DNA of 64,000 nucleotides, taken from positions 1,093,493-1,157,492 of the forward strand of contig NZ_LMPM01000001.1 of the NCBI RefSeq assembly GCF_001423845.1. The letters run 5' to 3'. The stretch comes from Sphingomonas sp. Leaf357. GTDB lineage: Bacteria; Pseudomonadota; Alphaproteobacteria; Sphingomonadales; Sphingomonadaceae. Position numbers and translations under genes: made by a program. Under the pieces are notes generated by a model. The model had not been told where the DNA came from and did no database searches. It saw only the letters and a program-made list of their open reading frames with translations. This document shows, in pieces, positions 8,087 to 17,573 of this stretch. Numbering within the stretch: the stretch's first letter is position 1; the number at the start of each line of letters is the position of its first letter.

Positions 8087-9163
8087 TTAACTGGGCAACT
8101 CCCCGGCCTCTGCATGACGGCGGCGCAATTGCAGCGGCGATGCCTCGAACCAGCGATAGCAGCTGCGTGACAACACCGACGTTTCGGCATAGCCGAGCTT
8201 CTCGGCTACGCGGGTCAACGGCATCTCGCCCTGCAGCAAATAGCGTAAGGCGACCTCCCGGCGGACCTCATCCTTGATGCTCTCGAATGATTGCCCTTCG
8301 GAACGCAACCGTCGTTGCAGCGTGCGGGGGTGCATGCAGAGTTGCGAGGCGACGCGCTCGTTGGTGCATTCGTCGCTCCCAAGATGACGCAGGATCAGAC
8401 CACGAACGCGGGTGTGGACCGGAGGCGCCTCGCGCGGAAACCGCTGGTCGATGAAGCTGGTCGCCATCTCGTAGACCTGCTGGTCGGGATCGGAGATCTC
8501 GCACAGCAGGTCGGTCTCGGTCAGTGTCAGGCCATCGGCCGGCTGGCCAAACAGAACATCGCAGCCGAAATGGTCGCGATACTGCCGCACCGGCATCTCC
8601 GGCTCATGACGGAACGATATTTGTCGGGCCCGCGCCTTGCCGCCGGTTATGTCGATGATGTTGAGGTTGGCCAGCGACAATGCGTGTTCCACCACCTGTC
8701 GCGTATCGGCGACCTGATCCAGTAACAGATCGAAAGCGAGGAACAGCTTGTGATTCGCGCGGTCGGGGCGGAAGCTGATCTTTGTCGCTAGGCTGTAGGC
8801 ATGGGTGTGCTTGGCGCAATAACCGATCGCCTGGCCCATTGTGACGGAGTTCTTCATCACTACACCGACCGGACCGATCACTTTGCCGCCGCGCTGTCGC
8901 TCGGCAAGGCGCAGGCCGAAATCGACCACGCCGGTGCGCGCTGCCGCATGGGCAAGGAGGAAGACGAGCGAGCGATATTCGAGCGCGTAGTCCGGCTGGC
9001 CGAGCATCGCCGGGTCGATCCGCGCATCTCGCATCAACTGTTCGGGCGAGCCGCCGAGTTCGACAACCAGTTCAGAGAAATATTTCAATGCGTCGGCATG
9101 GACGATGTCGAAGCCCGCATCGTCGCTGGTATGCCGGTCCTGCGTCCGTATCGCGTGTGTCAC
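8087..9163 (-). CDS. AraC-family transcriptional regulator (arabinose-binding-like N-terminal domain)
   Basis: The product has 358 residues. The N-terminal two thirds matches the ligand-binding domain of OruR/ArgR-type AraC proteins (DALKYFSELVVELGGSPEQL). The last about 90 residues are the helix-turn-helix pair, with NERVASQLCMHPRTLQRRL and a second helix near TRVAEKLGYAETSVLSR. I chose the GTG at 9163 because AGGAG lies eight bases upstream; the open frame extends to 9307 but that part looks unlike protein. It is divergent from the acyl-CoA synthetase gene. The shared 16-bp motif at 9248 lies between them, so it probably controls, or is controlled with, cluster A. Confidence 0.88.
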   Translation of the reverse strand: MTHAIRTQDRHTSDDAGFDIVHADALKYFSELVVELGGSPEQLMRDARIDPAMLGQPDYALEYRSLVFLLAHAAARTGVVDFGLRLAERQRGGKVIGPVGVVMKNSVTMGQAIGYCAKHTHAYSLATKISFRPDRANHKLFLAFDLLLDQVADTRQVVEHALSLANLNIIDITGGKARARQISFRHEPEMPVRQYRDHFGCDVLFGQPADGLTLTETDLLCEISDPDQQVYEMATSFIDQRFPREAPPVHTRVRGLILRHLGSDECTNERVASQLCMHPRTLQRRLRSEGQSFESIKDEVRREVALRYLLQGEMPLTRVAEKLGYAETSVLSRSCYRWFEASPLQLRRRHAEAGELPS

Positions 9164-9247
9164 GACGATCTCTCCTGATGCGCCGCGCTTGCACGACGCG
9201 GTCGCAAGTTCAGAAATAGACTTTACGCGACACGCACGCAAGGCAAA

Positions 9248-9263
9248 CCTACCGGCGGGTAGC
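9248..9263 (+). promoter_or_regulatory. Candidate shared operator, site 1 (AraC/acyl-CoA synthetase intergenic)
   Basis: CCTACCGGCGGGTAGC is a partly palindromic 16-mer (core TACCGGCGGGTA). It matches 13 of 16 positions of the site at 34501 read on the minus strand. It lies 86 bases upstream of the AraC start and about 100 bases upstream of the synthetase start. Confidence 0.45.
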
Positions 9264-9364
9264 CATCGCGGGTCGCGGTGTGCGACGCGGTTGTCGTGCA
9301 CGATCAAGACGGGGCGGCGGGCGCAGCCTATGCGCAGCGACAGGACAATGAGAATGGAGAGATA

Positions 9365-11032
9365 ATGCTGGCCAGCGACGCGGCAGGGGATCGGGAGCGC
9401 GCGGTCGTGGCCGGCCGTCGTGAGATCTGTGGACGCTCGGTTCGCTGGGATACAGCACGCGCCGCTGCTGCATATGGAGCCGGCTGGTGGACGCGCGATA
9501 CGCTCGGCGCGGCGCTAGAGCGGGCGGCGGCGGACGCTCCGGACCGCGTGCTGCTCATCGACGGCGAAAAGCATGTCGATTGCGCGACGCTGTACCGTGA
9601 CGCACGCGCGCTGGCCGGCGCGATGCTGTCGCGCTTCGCGGCAGGTAGCGTGATCTCTTTTATGCTGCCCAATTGGCATGAGGCGGCGGCGATCTATCTG
9701 GGTGCGAGTCTTGCCGGGATGGTGATCCACCCGATCCTGCCGTCGCTTAGGGAAAGCGATCTCGCGTTCATGCTGCCCGATATCGGCAGCCGGATGATCT
9801 TCGTGCCGGCCGATTTCCGCGGCCGGGATTTCGCTGCAATGCTCGGGGCAGTATGTGCCGGGATCGCCGCGCCGCCAGAAGTGGTGGTACTGCGCGGCAC
9901 GGCTTCCAGCGGCGTTGCTTACGACGAGATGCTGCGCGAGACGCACGACGCCGCGCTGCCGCAGGTCGATCCCGATGCGGTTCGCATGATCCTCTATACC
10001 TCGGGCACGACCGGTACGCCGAAGGGCGTGATGCACAGCGAAAATTCGATCCATGCGTTGGTGCGCCAGCTTGGCGACCATTGGCTCGTGGGGGCAGGCG
10101 ACGCGTTTCTCGTGCCATCGCCGATCAGTCATATCGGTGGATCGATCTATGCCTTCGAACTGCCGATCCTGCGCGGCACTTCCGCCGTGCTGATGGAGCG
10201 ATGGGAGCCGGAGGTCGCGGTCGATCTGATAGGGCGCTATGCCTGTACCCACACCGCTGGAGCAACGCCGTTCTTGGAACAACTCCTTGGCGCGGCGCGG
10301 AACGCGAACGATCGCCTGCCCTCGCTGAAAGTGTTCATCTGCGGTGGTGCCGCGGTGGCGCCGACTCTCATCGAGGCGGCGGCAAACTGGCTGGAACGCG
10401 CCGTAGTGACGCGGGCTTATGGATCGACCGAGGTTCCGGTGACAACCGTTGGCACGATCGATCGTAGCGACGTGGTACACGCCTCGCAGACCGATGGACG
10501 GCGCGGGGCGGCCGATGTCAAGCTGGTCGCTCACGTCGCGGCGACCGGTGCGGGTGAGGGCGAGATATACGCACGCGGCCCGCAAATGCTGGTGGGCTAT
10601 GTCCATGCCGCGGACGAGGCGAGCGTGTTCGATACCGATGGCTATTACCGCACCGGCGATCTCGGACACTGGGTGGACGACGATTTTCTCGTCATATCTG
10701 GCCGTGCCAAGGATATTATCATCCGCAACGGCGAGAATATTTCGCCCAAGGAGGTCGAGGATCTACTCGCCGGCCATCCCGATATTGCCGAAATCGCGAT
10801 TGTCGGACTGCCCGATGCGGCGACGGGCGAGCGCGCGTGCGCAGTCATCGTCCCGGCACCCGGCGCCGCGCTCCACCTGTCGACACTGTGCGCGTTTCTG
10901 AAGGCCCGGGGGGTGGCGAGCTTCAAGCTGCCGGAACGGCTCGAATTGCTCAGCGCACTACCGAAGAACGCCACCGGCAAGATCCTGAAACACGAGATAC
11001 GCGCGGCGCTGCTCGCCGCAAAGGAGCGATAA
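9365..11032 (+). CDS. Acyl-CoA synthetase (class I adenylate-forming)
   Basis: The product has 555 residues. The AMP-binding P-loop is YTSGTTGTPKGV (from residue 211). Further adenylation motifs follow: AYGSTEVPVT, YRTGDLG and SGRAKDIIIRNGENISPKE. The C-terminal lysine motif is KNATGKILKHEI. The enzyme activates a carboxylic acid to its CoA thioester with ATP in the cytoplasm and is the likely entry step of cluster A. I chose the ATG at 9365, which has GGAGAG just upstream; the frame is open from 9278. It overlaps the next gene by one base (TAATG). The substrate cannot be read from the sequence. Confidence 0.9.
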   Translation: MLASDAAGDRERAVVAGRREICGRSVRWDTARAAAAYGAGWWTRDTLGAALERAAADAPDRVLLIDGEKHVDCATLYRDARALAGAMLSRFAAGSVISFMLPNWHEAAAIYLGASLAGMVIHPILPSLRESDLAFMLPDIGSRMIFVPADFRGRDFAAMLGAVCAGIAAPPEVVVLRGTASSGVAYDEMLRETHDAALPQVDPDAVRMILYTSGTTGTPKGVMHSENSIHALVRQLGDHWLVGAGDAFLVPSPISHIGGSIYAFELPILRGTSAVLMERWEPEVAVDLIGRYACTHTAGATPFLEQLLGAARNANDRLPSLKVFICGGAAVAPTLIEAAANWLERAVVTRAYGSTEVPVTTVGTIDRSDVVHASQTDGRRGAADVKLVAHVAATGAGEGEIYARGPQMLVGYVHAADEASVFDTDGYYRTGDLGHWVDDDFLVISGRAKDIIIRNGENISPKEVEDLLAGHPDIAEIAIVGLPDAATGERACAVIVPAPGAALHLSTLCAFLKARGVASFKLPERLELLSALPKNATGKILKHEIRAALLAAKER

Positions 11033-12198
11033 TGGAATTCGGCTGGACCGAGGAGGAGCAGGCCCATCGCCGCCGTATCCGTACCTTGCTCGACGAAACG
11101 CTGCCGCCGGATTGGGACGAAATCTCGTTGCATGGTCCGGGCAGCGATGCGCAGACTGCCTACTCGAAGGAGTTCTGCGCGATCCTTGCCGAACGGGGAT
11201 TGCTCGTGCCGCACTGGCCCGCAGAGCATGGCGGCGAGGATTCGCCGGTGTGGCAGCAGTTCATCCTGGGCGAGGAAATGTGGGCGGCGGGCGAACCGCG
11301 TGGCGCGCAATACATGAACGTCAATTGGGTCGGGCCAGTGCTGATGAAATTCGGCACGCCGGCGCAACTGGAGAAATATCTGCCGCCGGTCAGGCGCGGT
11401 GAATCGATCTGGTGTCAGGGGTTTTCGGAGCCGTCCGCCGGCTCCGATCTGGCGGCATTGCGCACCACCGCCGTGCCGGTGGAGGGTGGATACCGTGTCA
11501 CCGGCGCGAAGATCTGGACGTCATATGCCGCCCAGGCCGACACCTGCTTCCTGCTCGCGCGCATCCCGCCCGTCGAAGGTGGTGCCGCGGGCAAGGCTGC
11601 GATCGTTATCCTTTTGACGGACATGCGATCGCAGGGAATTCAGGTGAAGCCGATCCCGGCTCTGCTCGGCGATGGCGATATTCATGAGGTGTTCTTCGAT
11701 GATGTATTCGTGCCTGCTGCCGACCGGCTGGGTGCGGAGGGGCAGGCATGGGAAATCATCGGCTTCGCGCTGCAAAATGAACGTGTCGGGATCGCGCGCT
11801 ACGAGTTTTCGCGCCGCATGCTCGATCGCGCCGTCGAGCGATTGAAGACGCAGGGGCGTTGGGGCGATGCGGTTATCCGCGACCGGGCGGCGCGCGCGCT
11901 GATGCTGTGCGAGGCCGCGCGGATGCTGGTCTACCGCGTGGTCGATGGCAAGGCGCGCAACCTGCCGCCTGACGCCTTCGCCAGCGTGGCGCGCTGGGCG
12001 GTGGTCCAGGCGGATAACGGCGTAAACGACTTCATGACCGAATTCCTTCCCGACGGACTTCTCGGCGCCGATCCGATGCAGCAGGCGCATCATCAGCGCG
12101 CGATTGCCGCCGGGGTCGCCTCGGGTGCGGCTGAAATCCAGTTGAACCTTATCGCCCGCCGCTGGCTGGGCCTTCCCGGGGAGCCGGCACGCACATGA
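11032..12198 (+). CDS. Acyl-CoA dehydrogenase (full length)
   Basis: This 388-residue acyl-CoA dehydrogenase has the N-terminal helical domain, the substrate/FAD loop WCQGFSEPSAGSDLAALRT, the beta-domain ITGAKIWTS-like strand (VTGAKIWTSYAAQADTCFL) and the C-terminal SGAAEIQLNLIARRWLGLP. The classical YEGT glutamate position reads ASGA, so the base must lie elsewhere or on a partner. It starts one base inside the stop of the synthetase gene and overlaps the next, short ACAD gene by four bases. The three dehydrogenase genes in a row are best explained as subunits of one or two heteromeric complexes. Confidence 0.88.
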   Translation: MEFGWTEEEQAHRRRIRTLLDETLPPDWDEISLHGPGSDAQTAYSKEFCAILAERGLLVPHWPAEHGGEDSPVWQQFILGEEMWAAGEPRGAQYMNVNWVGPVLMKFGTPAQLEKYLPPVRRGESIWCQGFSEPSAGSDLAALRTTAVPVEGGYRVTGAKIWTSYAAQADTCFLLARIPPVEGGAAGKAAIVILLTDMRSQGIQVKPIPALLGDGDIHEVFFDDVFVPAADRLGAEGQAWEIIGFALQNERVGIARYEFSRRMLDRAVERLKTQGRWGDAVIRDRAARALMLCEAARMLVYRVVDGKARNLPPDAFASVARWAVVQADNGVNDFMTEFLPDGLLGADPMQQAHHQRAIAAGVASGAAEIQLNLIARRWLGLPGEPART

Positions 12199-13115
12199 AT
12201 TTTTCCCTCACGGACGATCAGGCGAGCGTCATGTCCGGGCTCGACCAGTTGCTGGGCCAGGCCGGCGAGAATGGGCTGCAGCACGCCGTGACACATGTCT
12301 ATTCGGCTGGGTTGGACGCGGCACTCGCCGAGGCCGGGTTTCTCGACATCGCGCGCGAGGACGGCTTCGGGCCGCTCGATGCGGCACTGGTGGTCGAACG
12401 TGTCGCGCGCGCGATTCAGGTGGTGGAGGTTGGTGTCTCGGCATTGATCGCACCGTTGCTGCCCGTCGACGTAGGTATCCGCCCGATCGCAATACTGTCG
12501 GGGGATGCCGGCGGCGCCGCGCGGTTCCTACCGATGGCGAAACTGCTTGTGGTCGATCGCGGCGATCATGCGCTGCTGCTGCCGGTCGATCCCGATACCG
12601 TCGTGCCGGTCGAGACATTGCTCGCCTATCCGTTCGGCAGGCTTCCCGAAGGCGACTCGGGCAGAGGCACTCGCTTTGACGATATCGGCGGGGTGCGGCG
12701 GCGCTGGCGCATTGCGCTTGCGGCGGAGGCGGCAGGGTGCATGGCGGCGGCGCTGGCGGCGATCGTCGATCACGTCACGTCGCGCTTCGCCTTCGGGCGA
12801 CCTTTGGGGTCGTTCCAGGCGATCCACCACCGGCTGGCTATGGCGGCGGAAACTGCGGAATCGACCCGCTGGTTGGCATTGCGCGCGGCATGGTCGGATG
12901 ATGACGGGGATGCGGCGCTGGCCGCCGGATTCGCGCAGAGCCGCATCGCCGGCTTTACCTACGATCTGCATCAGTTCGCCGGGGCGATGGGGCTGACGCT
13001 GGAGTTCCCGCTGCACCTGTGGACGTACCGATTACGCGCGTTGGCCAGTGACCTAGGCGGGGCAAGCCTGCAGGCGCGGGCACTGGCCGATGCAGTTTGG
13101 GGTGAATCAGCGTGA
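12195..13115 (+). CDS. Short acyl-CoA dehydrogenase homologue (likely partner subunit)
   Basis: The product has 306 residues, clearly shorter than normal. The N-terminal and middle domains are reduced, while the C-terminal helices are kept (SRFAFGRPLGSFQAIHHRLAMA). There is no SEP/GSDL substrate loop and no catalytic glutamate motif. This matches the non-catalytic partners of heteromeric acyl-CoA dehydrogenases known from bacterial steroid catabolism. ATGA overlap joins it to the gene before, and GTGA overlap to the gene after, so the three are made in fixed order and probably assemble together. Catalytic activity alone is doubtful. Confidence 0.8.
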   Translation: MNFSLTDDQASVMSGLDQLLGQAGENGLQHAVTHVYSAGLDAALAEAGFLDIAREDGFGPLDAALVVERVARAIQVVEVGVSALIAPLLPVDVGIRPIAILSGDAGGAARFLPMAKLLVVDRGDHALLLPVDPDTVVPVETLLAYPFGRLPEGDSGRGTRFDDIGGVRRRWRIALAAEAAGCMAAALAAIVDHVTSRFAFGRPLGSFQAIHHRLAMAAETAESTRWLALRAAWSDDDGDAALAAGFAQSRIAGFTYDLHQFAGAMGLTLEFPLHLWTYRLRALASDLGGASLQARALADAVWGESA

Positions 13116-14236
13116 GCGATATCGCCGTGTTCCGGAACAGCGCGCGCGCGTGGCTGGCCGCCAACGTGCCCGCCGGGCCGGCACCGGCCCACGGTGCGGA
13201 GGGCCGCGCCTTCGCGCTTGCCTGGCAGAGAAAGCAGGCCGAGGGCGGCTGGGCCGGGCTGGCCTGGCCCCGAGACGTTGGCGGGCGCGGCCTGTCGGTA
13301 CTGGAACAGATCGTCTGGTTCGAGGAATATGCCCGGGCCGGTGCGCCGTCTTCGCTGAGCGCGATGTTCGTTGCGCTCAATCATGCCGGGCCTACCCTGT
13401 TCGCGTGCGGTACGCCCGAGCAGAAAGCTTTCCATCTGCCGCGCATCCTGAACGGCGAGGCGATCTGGTGCCAGGGTTTCTCCGAACCTGGGGCCGGTTC
13501 CGATCTTGCCGCGATCCGTACGCGCGGCCGGGTGGACGGCAACGATCTGGTGATCGACGGGCACAAGATCTGGTCGAGCTTTGCCGACATGGCAGATTAT
13601 CAGGAATTGCTTGTCCGCACCGACCCCGATGCGCGGACCGGCGCGGCGTTGACTTGGGCGATCTGTCCGATGGACGCACCGGGCATCACGATCCGCCCGA
13701 TCCGCACCATCGCCGGCCCCAACAAATTCTGCGAAGTGTTCTACGACGACGTGCGGATTCCGCTTACCAACGTGGTCGGCGGGCTGAACAATGGCTGGGC
13801 AACTGCGATGTCGACTCTGGCGTTCGAGCGCGGCACGGCGAGCCTGGGGTTGATGATCGCGCTGACGCTGCAGGTCGATGCGATGCTGGACGACTGCCCA
13901 TCGTCGCGCGCGCTGATGCTGGGTCGCCTCGCGCTCTTGAGCGCGGAGGGTGCGGCGATCCAGGCGATGGCGTACCGCGTCGCACTGGATGCCGAACAGT
14001 CGGTTCCGGATGCGAGCGCTTCGCTGGTGCGGCTCGCCTTCGCGGAGTTCGGCAAGAAGGTGCAGGCCGCCGCGATCGACCTGTACGGGGTACAATCCGC
14101 CAAGGTGCTCGGCACGCATGGTCTTGGCCACGATTATCTTGATGCTTTTTCCGAGACGATTGCTGGAGGCACGGCGGAAATTCAGCGCAACATCATCGGC
14201 GAACGCGTGCTCGGCCTGCCCAAGGGGCCTCGCTGA
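13112..14236 (+). CDS. Acyl-CoA dehydrogenase (full length)
   Basis: This is a 374-residue dehydrogenase starting at a GTG that overlaps the preceding stop. Motifs include WCQGFSEPGAGSDLAAIRT, the middle-domain IDGHKIWSSFADMAD and the C-terminal ETIAGGTAEIQRNIIGERVLGLP. The IYEGT glutamate is replaced by IAGGT, as in many FadE-like enzymes of complex substrates. It probably forms the alpha,beta double bond on an acyl-CoA whose thioester is made by the upstream synthetase. It ends the plus-strand operon of cluster A; the enoyl-CoA hydratase gene converges on it from the other strand, only 9 bases away. Confidence 0.88.
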   Translation: MSDIAVFRNSARAWLAANVPAGPAPAHGAEGRAFALAWQRKQAEGGWAGLAWPRDVGGRGLSVLEQIVWFEEYARAGAPSSLSAMFVALNHAGPTLFACGTPEQKAFHLPRILNGEAIWCQGFSEPGAGSDLAAIRTRGRVDGNDLVIDGHKIWSSFADMADYQELLVRTDPDARTGAALTWAICPMDAPGITIRPIRTIAGPNKFCEVFYDDVRIPLTNVVGGLNNGWATAMSTLAFERGTASLGLMIALTLQVDAMLDDCPSSRALMLGRLALLSAEGAAIQAMAYRVALDAEQSVPDASASLVRLAFAEFGKKVQAAAIDLYGVQSAKVLGTHGLGHDYLDAFSETIAGGTAEIQRNIIGERVLGLPKGPR

Positions 14237-14245
14237 GCCGCAGGT

Positions 14246-15082
14246 TCAGGGCTTGATGCGAGCGTTGGGGTTCGGGTCCCAAACGGGATCGCGGCCTTGC
14301 TCGAACGCCTTCGGGCCTTCGACGAAATCGGGATGCGCCCATTGCGACTTGAGGAGTTCCCAGCCGTGAACCGGCGCGGCGGGATCCGGCAGCTCGGTCG
14401 TCGCCCAGATCGCGCGTTTGGTCAGCGCCATCGCTTGCGGGGAATTGCCGCAAATATCGCGCGCCAGGTCCATCGCGCGCGCCATCACGGCGGCGGCATT
14501 CTCTTCCAGCAGATCGATCATGCCCAGCATCCACGCGCGCTCGGCGGGCATTCGGTAATTGCGCCCGGCCAGCCCCATCAGCAGCGCACTGCCGATTCCC
14601 GCGCGACGCGCGATCCCCTGTGCCTCCAGAGCGGAAACCTGTCCGATCGTGACGTGGCTGTCCATAAACTGTGCATCGCGGCAGGCGATGACGATGTCGC
14701 TGTCGGCGACGAAGTGTAGTCCGCCGGCGTTGCACAGACCGTTGACTGCGCAGATCACCGGCTTGCTCACCTTGGCCATGCGCGGCGAGAAACGATTGGC
14801 CTGTTCGTAAGGCTGGTTCTGCAAACCACCCATTCCGAGGCGCAGCGTCTGCACCTCAGCGCCGGTGCAAAAATGCTTCTCGCCGGCGCCGGTGATCACG
14901 ACGACGCGGATCGCATCGTCCGCCTCGACGCGCGCCCACGCCTCCTCCAGCGCAAGCAACAGGTCCGGATTGAGTGAATTCCCCCGGGCCGGCCGGTTAA
15001 ACGTGAGAAGGGCGATGCCTTCGTCGACCGTAAACAACAAAGGCTGTGGATCGGAGTGCGGTACGGATTTGAGCGAAGCCAT
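14246..15082 (-). CDS. Enoyl-CoA hydratase/isomerase family protein
   Basis: This 278-residue crotonase-fold protein has the oxyanion-hole strand FCTGAEVQTLRLG and the second oxyanion region NAGGLHFVADSDIVIAC. It acts on enoyl- or oxo-acyl-CoA esters as hydratase, isomerase or C-C hydrolase; which one cannot be told. I chose the ATG at 15082, preceded by GGGGGAC. The frame is open to 15187, but that extension overlaps the MFS gene and is basic and unlike protein. It follows the MFS gene on the same strand with 14 bases between, so they likely share a transcript. Confidence 0.87.
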   Translation of the reverse strand: MASLKSVPHSDPQPLLFTVDEGIALLTFNRPARGNSLNPDLLLALEEAWARVEADDAIRVVVITGAGEKHFCTGAEVQTLRLGMGGLQNQPYEQANRFSPRMAKVSKPVICAVNGLCNAGGLHFVADSDIVIACRDAQFMDSHVTIGQVSALEAQGIARRAGIGSALLMGLAGRNYRMPAERAWMLGMIDLLEENAAAVMARAMDLARDICGNSPQAMALTKRAIWATTELPDPAAPVHGWELLKSQWAHPDFVEGPKAFEQGRDPVWDPNPNARIKP

Positions 15083-15096
15083 GGATCGTCCCCCAA

Positions 15097-16419
15097 TCAG
15101 AGCGAGCGGCGCATGTCGCCGGGCAAAGCCCGGCTGGCGAGGTGGAAGAAGATCGCCGACAGTGTGATCGTGACGCCCATCGAACACAGCGCATAGCGCA
15201 GTGAAAGCGCGCCATAAGTAGGCACCAGCAGATCGCTAAGCCAGCCGACGAACAACGGGCCGACCGACGATCCGACGATTGTCAGGCAGAAAATCAGCAC
15301 CGCCGATGCGGTGGCGCGGATCCGGTCCGGCACCAGAGACTGCGCGGCGGCGAAGGTCGGCGCGAAATAGAGCAGACCCATCATATAGCTGATCGTGAGA
15401 GCGAACACCGCTAGATCGAGGTTCGGCGTCAGCCACGCGACGATCGCGAATGGCAGGGATAACCATTGCCCGATTGCGGGCAAGCGTTGCCGCCACGCTT
15501 CGTCGCGCTGCGCCAGCTTGTCGGCCAGCACGCCGCCGGCAAAGGTGCCGATCAGGCCGCCGACTCCGAATACGATGCCCATGCGCAATCCGGCCTGGCT
15601 TGCGGTGAGGCCGTGGACGCGCATCAGAAAGGCTGGGGCGAAGACATTGATCGCATAGCTGCCACAGGCGTAGAGCGCGCTGGCCGTCGCCATGTATCGG
15701 AACGATGGCATCGCGAAGAGGTGCCGCACGGTGGCCAGGAAGTGCGGTGGCGCGATCCGCGTCGTCTGCGCAGGCGGCAATCTCGGCAGCGTCAGCCACG
15801 CGATCATCGCGATCGCAAGGCCCGGCAGTCCAACGACGAAAAACGCCGTGCGCCAGTCCGCGACATCGTTGATCCAGCCGCCGAGCATGAGACCCAATGT
15901 GCTGCCGATCGGCACGCCGATAGAGAAGATCGCCAGCGCCAGCGCGCGCCGACGCGGCAGAATAAGCCGGGCGATGAGTGCGTGCGCGCTCGGCGTGCAG
16001 CCTGCCTCGCTTGCCGCGACGCCGGCACGGGCAAAGACCAGATGCGCGAAGCTGTTGGCGAGCCCGGCGGCAGCCGTCATCGCGCTCCATGTTCCAAGCG
16101 ACAGGATCAATACCCAGCGCGGGCTCCAGCGGTCGGCAATATGAGCCAGCGGCAAGGCAGCGAAAGAATAGACGATCGCGAAGGACAGGCCGGCCATCAG
16201 CCCGATCTGCGCGTCGCTTAACCGCAGATCCGCCTTGATCGATCCGATCAGGATGAAGGGCAGTTGCCGATCGACAAAATTGACGACGTTGATCAGCAGC
16301 AATAGCCCGACGATCACCCCGCCGCGTCCGGACAGGGGGTAAGCGTGTGGCGATGTCGGCGCGCCGTCCGAATTGACAGGAATGCTATCTCCCGGCGCAA
16401 CGGCGACGGGTACGTTCAC
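15097..16419 (-). CDS. MFS transporter (spinster-like)
   Basis: The product has 440 residues with about 12 hydrophobic segments. The first follows a 34-residue polar tail (GVIVGLLLLINVVNFVDRQ), and the loop 2-3 motif is LAHIADRWSPRW. The NFVDRQ signature is typical of spinster-like MFS proteins common in sphingomonads. It probably imports the aromatic or alicyclic acid substrate of cluster A across the inner membrane. It is the first gene of a minus-strand pair with the enoyl-CoA hydratase. The start ATG at 16419 is the only good one. Confidence 0.88.
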   Translation of the reverse strand: MNVPVAVAPGDSIPVNSDGAPTSPHAYPLSGRGGVIVGLLLLINVVNFVDRQLPFILIGSIKADLRLSDAQIGLMAGLSFAIVYSFAALPLAHIADRWSPRWVLILSLGTWSAMTAAAGLANSFAHLVFARAGVAASEAGCTPSAHALIARLILPRRRALALAIFSIGVPIGSTLGLMLGGWINDVADWRTAFFVVGLPGLAIAMIAWLTLPRLPPAQTTRIAPPHFLATVRHLFAMPSFRYMATASALYACGSYAINVFAPAFLMRVHGLTASQAGLRMGIVFGVGGLIGTFAGGVLADKLAQRDEAWRQRLPAIGQWLSLPFAIVAWLTPNLDLAVFALTISYMMGLLYFAPTFAAAQSLVPDRIRATASAVLIFCLTIVGSSVGPLFVGWLSDLLVPTYGALSLRYALCSMGVTITLSAIFFHLASRALPGDMRRSL

Positions 16420-16810
16420 GCGGTTGGCGCTCGGTCAGTATAGGCTTGGCGAGGCCTGCCGTGACAGCCCTGTCGGCGGCTTAATCTTGCCACGTGCCCT
16501 CTTCCCCTGAAATGCCGCTGCCGACATGTTTGTCCTATTGCCAACCCCTACCCCGCCGCGCGCAAGCTCACCACGACACAGGTTTGACGTTTGGCGACAC
16601 GGGCGGGTGCGCAGTGATGTGGAAATCCTGAGTTCGGTATGATCGTGGATGCCTTGGCACCACCCCTCGCGCGCCACGCGCGCGACCTCCTCGCCGGCGC
16701 TAGCCTACAGCGACGAGGTCAGATCGAATCAACGGCACAGGATCCGTGCGCCATGGCGAGGTCGGCCGCGAAATCGGTTGCCGGCTCAGCGGGGTCGGTA
16801 AGCTGCGCGG
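16420..16810. other. Intergenic stretch, no gene seen
   Basis: This 391-base gap separates the MFS gene and the end of a TetR gene. Short frames here have atypical composition and no ribosome binding sites. The part next to 16420 should hold the MFS promoter, but I see no clear -35/-10 pair. Confidence 0.4.
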
Positions 16811-17464
16811 TCAATTCCGCGGTCGTGCCGTACGCTCGATTCCGGCAATGAGCGCCTCGACCAAGGCGGCGGCCATTTTACCCGGCGGTGTCGCTTTTTC
16901 GCTGTCGAACCAACGCGCAGGCCAGTTGAGCGCACCGGCAAAGGCGAAGGCTGTGATACGCACGTCGGGCACCTGCGCTGATCCGTCCGCCGCCGCTTCG
17001 GTGATTGCGTCGCACAGGGCATCGTCGATCTCCCGCTTTAGGGCACGGAAGCGCCGCCGCGCGTCGGGCGACAGCAGTTCGTCGCCGGTGCGGATAACGC
17101 ATGTGCCGAATGCGCCCATAATTATCTCGGAGTATCGGCACAGGAATGCACGCAGCCGATCGAGCCCGCTGCCCGGCATCTCGCGGGCGTGCGCCGCGGC
17201 GCTGCGCAGTTCCTCAAGCCCGATGCGCACGCATTCGAACAATACCTGATCCTTGTTGCCAAGGTGATGATAGATCACTGGTTTGGTCACACCCAGGCTG
17301 GCCGCGACATCCTCCAGTGATGTCGCGTGAAATCCGCGCTCGTTGAACATCCTCACCGCCGCCAGCAGCAAAGCGTCGCGCTTGTCCTGGCGTTCCTCAG
17401 CAGTCGAGCGGGTCGCTCGAAACGGCGAGGCGATCGCAGGAGTCGAAGCATTACGGGTCGTCAT
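16811..17464 (-). CDS. TetR/AcrR-family transcriptional regulator
   Basis: This 217-residue regulator has its helix-turn-helix near residues 28-75 (DALLLAAVRMFNERGFHATS and VAASLGVTKPVIYHHLGNKD). The rest is a ligand-binding helical domain, and the C-terminal GALNWPARWF is typical of the fatty-acid or acyl-CoA responsive group. I chose the ATG at 17464, with AAGGA upstream; one at 17482 is possible. The shared 16-bp motif sits 34-49 bases upstream of the start, a position fit for autorepression. It probably senses an acyl-CoA of the neighbouring catabolic clusters. Confidence 0.88.
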   Translation of the reverse strand: MTTRNASTPAIASPFRATRSTAEERQDKRDALLLAAVRMFNERGFHATSLEDVAASLGVTKPVIYHHLGNKDQVLFECVRIGLEELRSAAAHAREMPGSGLDRLRAFLCRYSEIIMGAFGTCVIRTGDELLSPDARRRFRALKREIDDALCDAITEAAADGSAQVPDVRITAFAFAGALNWPARWFDSEKATPPGKMAAALVEALIAGIERTARPRN

Positions 17465-17497
17465 CCGCGTCCTTGACAGCATCGCATGCGTATTAAA

Positions 17498-17513
17498 GCT
17501 ACTCGCTGGTAAG
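17498..17513 (-). promoter_or_regulatory. Candidate shared operator, site 2 (upstream of TetR gene)
   Basis: On the minus strand it reads CTTACCAGCGAGTAGC, differing from the site at 34501-34516 at two positions. It lies just upstream of the TetR start at 17464. Confidence 0.5.
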
Positions 17514-17573
17514 TCTATTCGTTCTGGTAGGCAATTGCGGAATCCCGCCAGGCGGGAAAGGGGGAGAGGCGAG

